Assembly (NCBI GenBank): GCA_029781035.1
Contig: JAKOXK010000070.1
Location: forward strand, 62,001 to 126,000
Length of the DNA stretch: 64,000 nucleotides
Origin: Armatimonadota bacterium
Lineage (GTDB): Bacteria; Armatimonadota; Fimbriimonadia; Fimbriimonadales; Fimbriimonadaceae
Direction: 5' to 3'
The stretch's first letter is position 1. Each line of letters begins with the position of its first letter. Both the position numbers and the translations under genes were made by a program. Positions 33,015 to 40,708 of the stretch are shown piece by piece. The notes under the pieces are model-generated. The model had not been told where the DNA came from. It searched no databases and saw only the letters and a list, made by a program, of their open reading frames with translations.

Positions 33015-34112
33015 TTGACTCCGAGACCTCTCCGGATCCTCCAGGTCGTTTCCAGTTCGGCCACCTCAGGGGCCGAACACCACACGGTCGTGCTTTCCCG
33101 GATGCTCGCCCACCACGGGCACTCCGTTGAGGTCGTCTGCCCGCCAATTCCCTGGATGCTAGACGCGCTGGCCCAGTCCGGCATCCCGACACACGCGATG
33201 GACATGAAGGTGGCAATGGGCTTGCGGGGACAGTCCGAGATGCTGAAGATCGTCCGAAAGGGCCGGTTCGACCTCATTCATGCTCACCTCAGCCGCGCGA
33301 CCTATCTCGGATACGTGGCCGGCACGTTGTGCCGTGTTCCCGTCGTTTCCACAGTTCATGTCGAGACTAGGGAGCCGATCTACAAACACTTGGCCCATGG
33401 CCGGAACCGCCTTGTGGCAGTCAGCAACTACATACATGGCGTCCTCAAGGGTCGGGGCGTCCGTGCGAACGCGATCGATGTCGTATACAACGGCACAGAC
33501 TTCGCCGACGTCCAGGTTGAGTCCAATCTGGCGGTGCACCGGGAGTTCGACATCCCGGAGAGTCGGCACTTGGTCGGGCTTGTCGGCAGGGTCGCGCCAG
33601 AAAAGGGACACCACATCGCTCTGCAGGCCCTTCCCCGCGTGCTCGACCAGGAACCTGAGACACAGCTCTTTTTTGTCGGCAGGACAGACGGAGACTTTCA
33701 CGAGCAGTTACGCGACGAAGCGGCCAGGCTCGGCGTTGAGGACCATGTCACCTTCACCGGTAATCGGGACGACGTGCCGCGACTCTTTGACGCCATGGCC
33801 TTCTCGATCTTGCCAAGCGTCATGGAATCGTTCGGCCTGGCGGTCATTGAGTGCATGGCCCGAGGGCGACCAGTCGTGGCCTCTAATGTGGGTGCCCTGG
33901 CCGAACTCGTCGTGCATGAGAAGACGGGTCTGCTCGTCGAGCAGACGCCAGAGGCTTTTGGGACAGCCATGCGCTTCCTCCTTGAAAACCCCGAAGCGCG
34001 AGAACAGATGGGCCGCAACGCCCGCATGGTGATCCAGGAGAAGTTCACCGTCGCCCAAATGGTAGAGCGGCTTGAGGCCGTCTACTACAAAGTCTTCGGT
34101 GAGGATCGGTGA
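33015..34112 (+). CDS. Glycosyltransferase family 4 (GT-B)
   Basis: A 365-residue GT-B transferase. N-terminal acceptor domain: RILQVVSSSATSGAEHHTV, LAHHGHSVEVVCPP, IHAHLSRATYLGYV and VSTVHVE. C-terminal donor domain: LVGLVGRVAPEKGHHIAL, DVPRLFDAMAFSILPSVMES, and the E-x7-E motif ESFGLAVIECMARGRPVVAS. These are typical of GT4 enzymes that transfer sugars to lipid-linked intermediates or glycoproteins. The TTG at 33015 is chosen because the promoter-like TACACT excludes the longer frame to 32841. It overlaps the next gene by 4 bp. Confidence 0.88.
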   Translation: MTPRPLRILQVVSSSATSGAEHHTVVLSRMLAHHGHSVEVVCPPIPWMLDALAQSGIPTHAMDMKVAMGLRGQSEMLKIVRKGRFDLIHAHLSRATYLGYVAGTLCRVPVVSTVHVETREPIYKHLAHGRNRLVAVSNYIHGVLKGRGVRANAIDVVYNGTDFADVQVESNLAVHREFDIPESRHLVGLVGRVAPEKGHHIALQALPRVLDQEPETQLFFVGRTDGDFHEQLRDEAARLGVEDHVTFTGNRDDVPRLFDAMAFSILPSVMESFGLAVIECMARGRPVVASNVGALAELVVHEKTGLLVEQTPEAFGTAMRFLLENPEAREQMGRNARMVIQEKFTVAQMVERLEAVYYKVFGEDR

Positions 34113-34525
34113 GGCTGCTACTCTGCAAGCTTTGTGAGTACGCCACCCAGCAACAGAACGGTCGCCACTCCATGGTCGGGATTTTCGACAACATCATCGC
34201 CCCGTTCTTCCCGATCGATCACCCGCCCCTCTTCCTCTGTCTTCAGTTCGAGTTTGACGCTGCAGAAGGCGGAGACCCGATGGATGTCACCGTCAAGCTG
34301 GTGGATGACGACGCCCGCCCGTTGCTGGACTTCAACGCCAACGGAGAGGTGCCCCGCGATGCGAATGGAGGCCCAACTCGATTGTTCATGCAGTTCGCGA
34401 TCCCCGTGATCCGTTTTGAGAGACCGGGTGACTACCGGATCGACGTGTCGTTCAACGGCGTGCATGTTGGCGAAGAGCGCATACCTGTGCTTCAGGTCAA
34501 CAAGCCTGGAACGCCACCAAGCTAG
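34109..34525 (+). CDS. DUF6941-like protein
   Basis: A 138-residue protein starting at GTG within the stop of the glycosyltransferase gene. Motifs LLLCKLCEYATQ and MVGIFDNIIAPFFP followed by beta strands (LCLQFEFDA, VTVKLVDDDARPLLDFNAN, PVIRFERPGDYRIDVSFNG) resemble the family I know as DUF6941, but this is a low-certainty match. It has no signal peptide and may be an immunoglobulin-like beta-sandwich. It converges with the DUF1385 gene with a 4-bp overlap. Confidence 0.6.
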   Translation: MRLLLCKLCEYATQQQNGRHSMVGIFDNIIAPFFPIDHPPLFLCLQFEFDAAEGGDPMDVTVKLVDDDARPLLDFNANGEVPRDANGGPTRLFMQFAIPVIRFERPGDYRIDVSFNGVHVGEERIPVLQVNKPGTPPS

Positions 34526-35583
34526 GTCATGACGTCTTCGGGGACGTAGGCGTCGGTGACCGTCAGGTCACCCGTCGTTTCCGCTTTCAACACGGCCTTG
34601 AGCGAGGCGATCGCCACCTCGAGGTGCTTTTCACGCGGTTCAGCGGTCGTGATCAGTTGCGTCATCAGCCCAGGCTTAAGGATCACGTTGACCCACCGCT
34701 GGTCTTTGGCCTTCCCCGCCGCCCGAATGACCTCGTAGCTGACGCCCGCAAGGATCGGAAACACGACCAGTTGGAGTGGGATCCGGCTGAGTGCCAGTTT
34801 CCACCAAGGGGAAGTAGCCGGAACAAACAGGTCTCTCGGGATGAGCGGGAACACGATGAAGGCCAGCAGTGTGACGATGATCAGGAAGTTCGTCCCACAC
34901 CGGGGATGCAGCCTTGTCTGGGCTCCACAATTCGCAACCGTCAGATCCAGCCGCGCCTCGATCGTGTTGATCGCCTTGTGCTCGGCACCATGATAGCGGA
35001 ACACTTCGAGCATCGAGGGAAACCGGCTGATGATTGCCAGGAACGCGATGAACATCACGACCTTGACGATCTCGGCCAAAATGTTCGTGGCGAGGAGTTC
35101 TTTGTTGACCGTAGGCGAATGGGTCGCGGTCCGGATCACCTGTTCGGCGACAAACTCAGGGACTCCTCGAAAGATCACGAACTGGACGATCAGCCCGGCG
35201 GCTACGGCCAGGAAGATCAGGAAGTTCTCAACCGGCTTGCTCAGGTTGCTCGTAGTCTCGACCACGTTCCCTTCGTCGTCCTTTGCGGCGTACTTCCGTC
35301 GAGTCTGTATGTCAGCCGCCCAGTTCATGGCACGGTTTCCCAACGCCATTGTGTCCAGGAGCGCCAGCGTCCCACGGAGGAACGGCTTCTTGAGCCACTG
35401 CTGCTTGCCAAGCCAAGTCGCGGCCAAGGGCTCGGTCTTGACGACGATATTGCCGTTGGGGGCCCTGCAAGCGACGGCAAAGTGATGTGGGGACCGCATC
35501 ATGACGCCTTCGACAACCGCTAGACCCCCGAATGTCAAGTACTCGCTGGCATTCGGATCCGCGGCATGGTCCCCAGTGGGCAT
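34522..35583 (-). CDS. DUF1385 family membrane protein
   Basis: A 353-residue protein with the DUF1385 signature: FGGLAVVEGVMMRSPHHFAVACRA, PFLRGTLALLDTMALG, FRYHGAEHKAIN and TRLHPRCGTNFLII, plus about five membrane helices in the middle and near the C-terminus. The His/Cys-rich FRYHGAEHK and HPRCG suggest metal binding, but the function is unknown. ATG 35583 is set by a TACACT element 9 nt upstream; the frame continues open to 35634. The C-terminal helical region has no known role. Confidence 0.9.
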   Translation of the reverse strand: MPTGDHAADPNASEYLTFGGLAVVEGVMMRSPHHFAVACRAPNGNIVVKTEPLAATWLGKQQWLKKPFLRGTLALLDTMALGNRAMNWAADIQTRRKYAAKDDEGNVVETTSNLSKPVENFLIFLAVAAGLIVQFVIFRGVPEFVAEQVIRTATHSPTVNKELLATNILAEIVKVVMFIAFLAIISRFPSMLEVFRYHGAEHKAINTIEARLDLTVANCGAQTRLHPRCGTNFLIIVTLLAFIVFPLIPRDLFVPATSPWWKLALSRIPLQLVVFPILAGVSYEVIRAAGKAKDQRWVNVILKPGLMTQLITTAEPREKHLEVAIASLKAVLKAETTGDLTVTDAYVPEDVMT

Positions 35584-35592
35584 AGAGGTGCG

Positions 35593-35598
35593 AGTGTA
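35593..35598 (-). promoter_or_regulatory. -10 element TACACT for DUF1385 gene
   Basis: TACACT on the minus strand ends 9 nt before the ATG at 35583, ruling out the in-frame start at 35634. Confidence 0.5.
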
Positions 35599-35763
35599 CC
35601 GGGTCACAGGTCGCCGTAACCGGTCCGACACCACTAGGTTTCACCCTGTCGGAGATTCAGCAGCTGGAACTCCTGTTAACATGCCGTTATTGGTGCTGGT
35701 TCGCGGCCTGCAAACGTCCCGGCGACCGAACTTTAGTAGGCTCAAACCTGTCAGAACAGATAG

Positions 35764-35779
35764 ACCCTGGAAACAGGGT
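35764..35779 (+). promoter_or_regulatory. Leader hairpin with GAAA loop
   Basis: ACCCTG and CAGGGT close a GAAA (GNRA) tetraloop, 17 nt before the ATG at 35797. GGAG follows at 35784-35787, so the hairpin sits directly upstream of the ribosome site and could stabilise the leader or gate translation. Confidence 0.35.
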
Positions 35780-35796
35780 TGATGGAGCAATAACTG

Positions 35797-35994
35797 ATGG
35801 GAGAAAAAGATCGGTTGGAGCTCACCGAGGACGAAGCGTACGTACTGCTTTCGCTCTGTATGACGAGTGACCTGCAGTTGGACGAACAGTCTGAACAAGC
35901 CTTGTGGAAGCTGGCTGAATTCTGTAAACATCATCGTAACGCTGAAAGCAATCATAGGAAGCCAGTGATCGGTGGGCTTTGTGAGGCGGGCTAG
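35797..35994 (+). CDS. Small acidic helical protein
   Basis: A 65-residue protein, mostly helical (ELTEDEAYVLLSLCMTSDLQ, SEQALWKLAEFCKHH), with no family recognised. It has a GGAG ribosome site 9 nt before the ATG and an upstream hairpin. The pattern of two amphipathic helices would fit a small regulator or an adaptor. The stop is followed within 11 bp by a hairpin (see 36005). Confidence 0.55.
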   Translation: MGEKDRLELTEDEAYVLLSLCMTSDLQLDEQSEQALWKLAEFCKHHRNAESNHRKPVIGGLCEAG

Positions 35995-36004
35995 TCCCGC
36001 CTCC

Positions 36005-36027
36005 GACCGTTTAAGACGGTCTCTTTC
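36005..36027 (+). terminator. Hairpin terminator candidate
   Basis: GACCGT and ACGGTC around a TTAAG loop, followed by TCTTTC, shortly after the stop at 35994. The T-tract is short, so termination is likely but not strong. Confidence 0.5.
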
Positions 36028-36036
36028 GGGGGGGGG

Positions 36037-36042
36037 TATGGT
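36037..36042 (+). promoter_or_regulatory. -10 element TATGGT for leaderless Nif3 gene
   Basis: TATGGT ends exactly 6 nt before the GTG at 36049. It follows a run of G bases at 36028-36036. Confidence 0.5.
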
Positions 36043-36048
36043 GCGGTC

Positions 36049-37152
36049 GTGGCAACCGTCAGTGATGTCTTGCGTGCCGTTGAAGCCCTGGCACCACCCC
36101 AATTCGCCTTTTCGTTTGACCACGTAGGGCTCCAAGCAGGAGATCCAGGTGCCGATGTCAATGGGATCGTATGCGCCCTGGACTGCACGCGATCGGCCCT
36201 GAACGCCGCTCGATCTCTCGGCGCGTCTGTCTTCGTCTCTCATCACCCCGTGATTTGGGAGCCTCTTGGGGCCGTGAGACCCGACGATGTGCGGGCAGCG
36301 ATTGTCATCGATGCCCTGCGCTCCAACATCGCACTCATAGCGGCACACACGAACTGGGACTGCGCCCCCGGCGGCGTCAATGACATCCTCGCTTCCCGAC
36401 TTGGATTGCAGAATGTCCGCCCCTTCGGGCCGTCTTCTGACGCCAAAGCCTACAAACTGACCGTGTTCACGCCTCGAAACACGGCCGAGAGCCTGATCGA
36501 TGCCTTGGCAAGTGCTGGGGCTGGCAAGATCGGACTTTACGAGAGGTGCGCCTATTGGGGGGAAGGCATAGGGACGTTCCGCGGTCTCGAAGGGTCACAA
36601 CCCACGGTTGGCACTGCGGGCGTGGTGGAACGGGTCGAGGAGGCTCGGGTCGAAACCGTGGTTCCTGCCGCATCGTTGGCTCGCGCCTTGGCTTCCGTCC
36701 GTTCGGTTCATCCTTATGAAGAACCCGCGATCGACGTCGTTCCGATGCAGAACGGAGCCGGATTCCCCTTGGGCAGAGTCGGAGAACTGCCCAAGGAACT
36801 CCCATGGGACGCCCTCGCTGGTCACGTCTCGCGCTGCCTCGGAGCATCCTGCCGAGTCTGGCCCGTTCCGGGGCGCAACGACGCTCGAGTAGTCGCCGTC
36901 ATTGGCGGAGCTGGGGATGAGGATTACCGCGCTGCTTTGGGCGCGGGAGCAGACGTCTTGTTGACAGGCGAAGTCCGCCACCACATCTCGATCGATGCGC
37001 CTGCCACCGGCATCGCCATGATCGAAGCCGGCCACTTCGCGACTGAGCATCCGGCAATGGAACAGATGGCCGACCGACTTCGGATCCTGTTGCCCGGCGT
37101 CGCGGTCCATGTCCACACGCCCGACGACCCGATCCCAGGGCGAGCCTCGTGA
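36049..37152 (+). CDS. Nif3-like dinuclear metal centre protein
   Basis: A 367-residue Nif3/YqfO-type protein: a Nif3 core with His-rich metal motifs (FDHVGLQAG, FVSHHPVIW, AAHTNWDCAPGGVND) and the C-terminal GHFATEHPAMEQ, split by a central inserted domain (about residues 130-250) of the PII-like YqfO type. The family binds two metal ions and forms hexamers; some members hydrolyse GTP, but no general activity is agreed. GTG 36049 follows TATGGT at 6 nt. Confidence 0.9.
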   Translation: MATVSDVLRAVEALAPPQFAFSFDHVGLQAGDPGADVNGIVCALDCTRSALNAARSLGASVFVSHHPVIWEPLGAVRPDDVRAAIVIDALRSNIALIAAHTNWDCAPGGVNDILASRLGLQNVRPFGPSSDAKAYKLTVFTPRNTAESLIDALASAGAGKIGLYERCAYWGEGIGTFRGLEGSQPTVGTAGVVERVEEARVETVVPAASLARALASVRSVHPYEEPAIDVVPMQNGAGFPLGRVGELPKELPWDALAGHVSRCLGASCRVWPVPGRNDARVVAVIGGAGDEDYRAALGAGADVLLTGEVRHHISIDAPATGIAMIEAGHFATEHPAMEQMADRLRILLPGVAVHVHTPDDPIPGRAS

Positions 37153-37170
37153 AGGGGGCACGGAGAAGTT

Positions 37171-37246
37171 TGGTAGCCCGGACGGGACTCGAACCCGCGA
37201 TTTCCTCCTTGAAAGGGAGGCGTCCTAACCGCTAGACCACCGGGCC
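37171..37246 (-). tRNA. tRNA-Glu (anticodon TTC)
   Basis: Read on the minus strand: acceptor arms GGCCCGG/CCGGGCT (first pair G-U), D-arm region GTCTAGCGGTTAGGAC typical of tRNA-Glu, anticodon stem CCTCC/GGAGG with loop CTTTCAA (anticodon TTC), T arm GCGGG-TTCGAGT-CCCGT and encoded CCA. It lies between the Nif3-like gene and the LysM hydrolase gene. Confidence 0.95.
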
Positions 37247-37280
37247 GGAAAGCGCTTCAGTGTGTCCCAAGCGCGTCAGA

Positions 37281-37317
37281 CAAAACAAGCCCGCACGGAC
37301 GTGAGGCCCGTGCGGGC
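37281..37317 (-). terminator. Intrinsic terminator after LysM-NlpC/P60 gene
   Basis: On the minus strand GCCCGCACGG pairs with CCGTGCGGGC (arms 37308-37317 and 37289-37298) and is followed by TTGTTTTG. It lies just past the stop of the gene ending at 37336. Confidence 0.85.
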
Positions 37318-37335
37318 GACAAGGAGGTGGGTCTT

Positions 37336-38838
37336 TCAGCGACCCGGGCCTTCGGACTTTTGCTCGGACTTGGGCGACTCTTCGTGCTTCGGCTCGGTTG
37401 CTTTGGCTTTTTCAGCCGAACCTGAGGAGCCCTCCATGACGCGGCGAGCTCCGGCAAAGCGGTTAGCGTAGTAACCGTCGGTCAGCTCGCTCACTTTGAC
37501 CTTGCCGCCGCCACTGCTCGCGTGGACGAACCTTCCATCGCCGAGGTAGATGCCGACGTGGCTGATCCGAGAACTCCGTGTCGTCCTGAAGAAGACGAGG
37601 TCGCCCTTCTTGAGCTCGCCCTTCGAGACGGACTTGCCTCGCGTGAATTGCTCAGCGGCCGTTCGGGGCAAGCGCACTCCGTGGCGGGAGTACGTGTAGC
37701 CGGTGAATCCGGAACAGTCGAACGCACCATTACCCGTCGCACCATAGCGATAGCGAGTACCGAGCTTGTCCAGCGCCGTCCCAATCACGCCGTCCCGGTC
37801 GCCGCTGTAGGCAACGACTCCGTCGCTGGATGGCGAGCTGTTCCGACCTGGCCTTGACGATGGTGCCTGCCGACGAGCCAATCGGGTCTGACTCTGCGAC
37901 CGTTGACGAATGACATGCGGTTTGGACGGTTGCTCGTAGCTCGCCAACATGGCTGCGGTCACGGGAGCGAGCATGTCGCCCCGGACCCATCCGACCGTAC
38001 CGCCGTCGAACTTGAGTTTGTACCAGTCGCCGATTCGGTCCGCCACAAGCGCGATCCGACCGACCTCAACCATCGTTACTCGGCTCGCGTCAGACTTGGC
38101 GCCGCTACGGACGATGACATTGTCACGGATGACCTTCGCTCGCTTTGTAGCGATGTAGGGAATCGTCGACGGGTTGCGGGCGGGAACTGTCAGTTTGGTA
38201 CCGATCTGAAGTCGGTTCCAATTGACCGTGGGGTTCAAGACGTGCAGTTGGTGCAACGTGATGCCGTAGCCGCGGGCGACAATCCAATCGTTGTCGTTCG
38301 CTGTGACCGTGTGCTTGCCGTATGCCGGTGCTTTGGGAGTCTGCGCGATGGTGCGCAGGGAGTTCGAAGCCGGCTTGGAAGCCAGAGTAGAGGCTTGCGG
38401 AACGTTGAGCTTGGCGCCGATCTGAAGGGTCGACCACTTGATCGACGGGTTCAAGTCGTGAAGCTGGCTCGGCTTGATGTTGAACCGCCGGGCGATCGAC
38501 CAGTCCGTGTCACCGTTCTGGACACAATAGGTTCCGGGCTTGTTTGAAGCCGGGCTCGCGCTCGCTTTGATTCGGGCTGGGATTGTAATCAGCGCGCCCG
38601 GTTGTAACTTCTCGGGCACGATGCCAGGGTTGGCGTCGATAAGAGTCTGGTAACCGGTCCCATACCGGCGCGAAATGGATGCGAACGACTCGTTTTTACC
38701 AACCCGGTGGACGTTTGGCGGCGTGTAGGCGCTACTGTTGAGCAAGGCGAACGCCCACAACGATCCGGAAACTAGCACTCCAATATCCTCCTCCGGTGGC
38801 GACTCCTCAGACAGAGCCCTCTGAGTCGCACTCGGCAT
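37336..38838 (-). CDS. LysM-SH3-NlpC/P60 peptidoglycan hydrolase
   Basis: A 500-residue cell wall hydrolase. Order: a hydrophobic signal-like segment (about residues 20-40, VLVSGSLWAFALLNSSA), three LysM domains (about residues 43-88, 103-148 and 172-217), a bacterial SH3 domain (about 232-290) and an NlpC/P60 domain (about 347-465) with the catalytic Cys in AFDCSGFTGYTY, His in SHVGIYLG and a third polar residue in FVHASSG. It cleaves stem peptides in peptidoglycan, probably between D-Glu and the diamino acid. The tail is Lys/Glu-rich. A weak ribosome site (GGTAGG) directly precedes the ATG. Confidence 0.92.
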   Translation of the reverse strand: MPSATQRALSEESPPEEDIGVLVSGSLWAFALLNSSAYTPPNVHRVGKNESFASISRRYGTGYQTLIDANPGIVPEKLQPGALITIPARIKASASPASNKPGTYCVQNGDTDWSIARRFNIKPSQLHDLNPSIKWSTLQIGAKLNVPQASTLASKPASNSLRTIAQTPKAPAYGKHTVTANDNDWIVARGYGITLHQLHVLNPTVNWNRLQIGTKLTVPARNPSTIPYIATKRAKVIRDNVIVRSGAKSDASRVTMVEVGRIALVADRIGDWYKLKFDGGTVGWVRGDMLAPVTAAMLASYEQPSKPHVIRQRSQSQTRLARRQAPSSRPGRNSSPSSDGVVAYSGDRDGVIGTALDKLGTRYRYGATGNGAFDCSGFTGYTYSRHGVRLPRTAAEQFTRGKSVSKGELKKGDLVFFRTTRSSRISHVGIYLGDGRFVHASSGGGKVKVSELTDGYYANRFAGARRVMEGSSGSAEKAKATEPKHEESPKSEQKSEGPGR

Positions 38839-38940
38839 CCTACCAGTCCCCGACCCGGTCTGTCAACTGAGATCGGTCATAACTGGGTCCGAAGCCATGA
38901 GTAGGTACGAGTTATCCAGCCAGAACGGTTCCCTCTCGGG

Positions 38941-38946
38941 TACGAT
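38941..38946 (+). promoter_or_regulatory. -10 element TACGAT before GT2 gene
   Basis: TACGAT ends 9 nt before TTG 38956 and 12 nt before ATG 38959. It lies upstream of a three-gene glycan cluster. Confidence 0.4.
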
Positions 38947-38955
38947 TTTTCCCCA

Positions 38956-39840
38956 TTGATGCTCAGCATCCTGATCGTGAACTGGAACACCCGCGACCTT
39001 TTGCGATCATGCCTGGCCTCTATTCTCAAGTTCCCACCGGACTGCCCCTTTGAAGTGATCGTCGTTGACAACGCGTCGTCCGATCAAAGCGCGGCGATGG
39101 TGAAGTCAGAGTTTCCCCAAGTAAAACTCCTTGAACCGGGTTCAAACACAGGCTATGCGCACGGGAACAACCTAGCATTTAGTGCTTCTCAAGGAGACTA
39201 CCTCCTAACGCTTAACCCAGACACGGAATTCGAAGACTTGTCGATTAGTGTCTGCCGTAGCGAACTCGAGGCGAATCACCCCTATGGAGTCTTGGCCCTG
39301 CGTTTGGTCGGGCCCCATGGAGAGACTCAGAAATCAGTGCGCGGATTCCCTACACTCCTTGGAGTATTAGGCGCCTGGGCCAAACTTGACACAGTATTGC
39401 CTTATTCAGTTTTCGGGTCGTACTCGCTGCCCGGCTTCGACTATGGACACGCCGGTCCGGCCCCCCAGCCGATGGGGACGTTCCTCTTGTTCAGGCGAGC
39501 GGCGCTCGCCGCCGTGGGCGATCCTTCAAGACCGTTCGACGAGCAATTCCCGATCTTCTTCAACGAGGTCGACCTGCTGTACCGTCTGCACCGGGCCGGT
39601 CATCCTTGCTGGTACACGCCGAACGCACACATCCGTCATCAGCACGGAGCCAGCACGGGTCAGGTGCGTAAAAGTATGATCTGGGAGTCCCACCGGAGCC
39701 TGGTGCGTTACTTGAGGAAACACCTGAAAGGACCGCAGCGCACGCTGTTGCCGGTGGTCGCCTTGATTGCGTGGGTTGCTGCGTTCATCCGGGCGAAGGG
39801 CGTCTATGCCGGATTTCGACCTGAGCATCACGATCTGTAG
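38956..39840 (+). CDS. Glycosyltransferase family 2 (copy 1)
   Basis: A 294-residue GT-A transferase. Motifs: LSILIVNWNTRDLLRSCLAS at the N-terminus, VIVVDNASSDQSA, GSNTGYAHGNNLAF and LTLNPDTEF (the metal-binding DxD-like region). The downstream acceptor part has PMGTFLLFRRAALAAVG and FFNEVDLLYRLHRAG. These fit the rhamnosyl/GT2 group used in surface polysaccharide synthesis. Start is TTG 38956 or ATG 38959. It overlaps the next transferase by 35 bp, so the two are translationally coupled. Confidence 0.9.
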   Translation: MMLSILIVNWNTRDLLRSCLASILKFPPDCPFEVIVVDNASSDQSAAMVKSEFPQVKLLEPGSNTGYAHGNNLAFSASQGDYLLTLNPDTEFEDLSISVCRSELEANHPYGVLALRLVGPHGETQKSVRGFPTLLGVLGAWAKLDTVLPYSVFGSYSLPGFDYGHAGPAPQPMGTFLLFRRAALAAVGDPSRPFDEQFPIFFNEVDLLYRLHRAGHPCWYTPNAHIRHQHGASTGQVRKSMIWESHRSLVRYLRKHLKGPQRTLLPVVALIAWVAAFIRAKGVYAGFRPEHHDL

Positions 39841-40708
39841 TTGGAACACGTTGACCGATCTGCGAGCGTGCCTCGCGAGCTTGCGCCAGGTTGCCAACGA
39901 AGGCTCGTTTGAGGTCATCGTGATCGACAACGCTTCGGCCGATCGCTCTCCGGACATGGTTGAGGAAGAGTTCCCAGAGTTCACCCTGCTTCGGCAAGCC
40001 ACGAATCTTGGGTTCACTGGAGGGCACAACGTAGGGATCGAACGACGACGCGGCCGCGATGTGGCGCTCCTCAACTCGGACACCATCGTCCATGCTGGCG
40101 CTGTCAGCAAGCTGATGAGCTTCATGGCCGATCACCCAGAAGTAGGCATCGTTGGCCCAAAGCTCCTCAATCCCGACGGCACACTTCAGTACTCCTGCCG
40201 GAAGTTTCCCAACCCAGTCGCAGCGGCGTTTCGCAACACGTTCCTCGGGCGACTTTTTCCCAGGAACCGCTATGTCCGCGACTACTTGATGCAGGACTTT
40301 GACCACACCCGGACGACCGAAGTGGACTGGGTCAGTGGAGCTGCCCTGTTCATTCGCGGAGAAGTCGTGGATCGGATTGGAAGCCTGGACCCGGAGTATT
40401 TCATGTACTGCGAGGACACGGACTACTGCAAGAGGGCGTGGGACGCCGGATACAAGGTCGTTTACCTGCCTGAGGCCGTGGTGACGCACGCTATTGGACG
40501 CAGCACAGACCGCGTGGCGAACAAGATGATCGTCCGGTTCCACCGGTCCATGTTCCGTTTCTACAAGAAGCACCTGATCGCCAAGTACTGGTGGCCTACA
40601 CGCCCGTTCCTCCTCCTCTTCGCATGCCTGGCACTGTCGACCCGCGCCGGTATATTCTTGGCCAAGAACGCCTTCGATGCCGTCCGTCGGCGCCTCCGCA
40701 CGCGATGA
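39806..40708 (+). CDS. Glycosyltransferase family 2 (copy 2)
   Basis: A 300-residue GT-A transferase paralogous to the gene before it: LSITICSWNTLTDLRACLAS, VIVIDNASADRS, ATNLGFTGGHNVGIE, VALLNSDTIV, and the acceptor segment TEVDWVSGAALFIRGE and FMYCEDTDYCKRAW. A C-terminal hydrophobic helix (PFLLLFACLALSTRAGIFLA) may associate it with the membrane. ATG 39806 is preferred over the frame start at 39767. It overlaps the O-antigen-ligase-like gene by 4 bp. Confidence 0.9.
   Translation: MPDFDLSITICSWNTLTDLRACLASLRQVANEGSFEVIVIDNASADRSPDMVEEEFPEFTLLRQATNLGFTGGHNVGIERRRGRDVALLNSDTIVHAGAVSKLMSFMADHPEVGIVGPKLLNPDGTLQYSCRKFPNPVAAAFRNTFLGRLFPRNRYVRDYLMQDFDHTRTTEVDWVSGAALFIRGEVVDRIGSLDPEYFMYCEDTDYCKRAWDAGYKVVYLPEAVVTHAIGRSTDRVANKMIVRFHRSMFRFYKKHLIAKYWWPTRPFLLLFACLALSTRAGIFLAKNAFDAVRRRLRTR

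Noticed and set aside
31703-33277. A 524-codon minus-strand frame overlapping the MFS exporter
   Set aside because: It is a shifted frame of the MFS gene plus antisense of the glycosyltransferase; no membrane pattern or motif.
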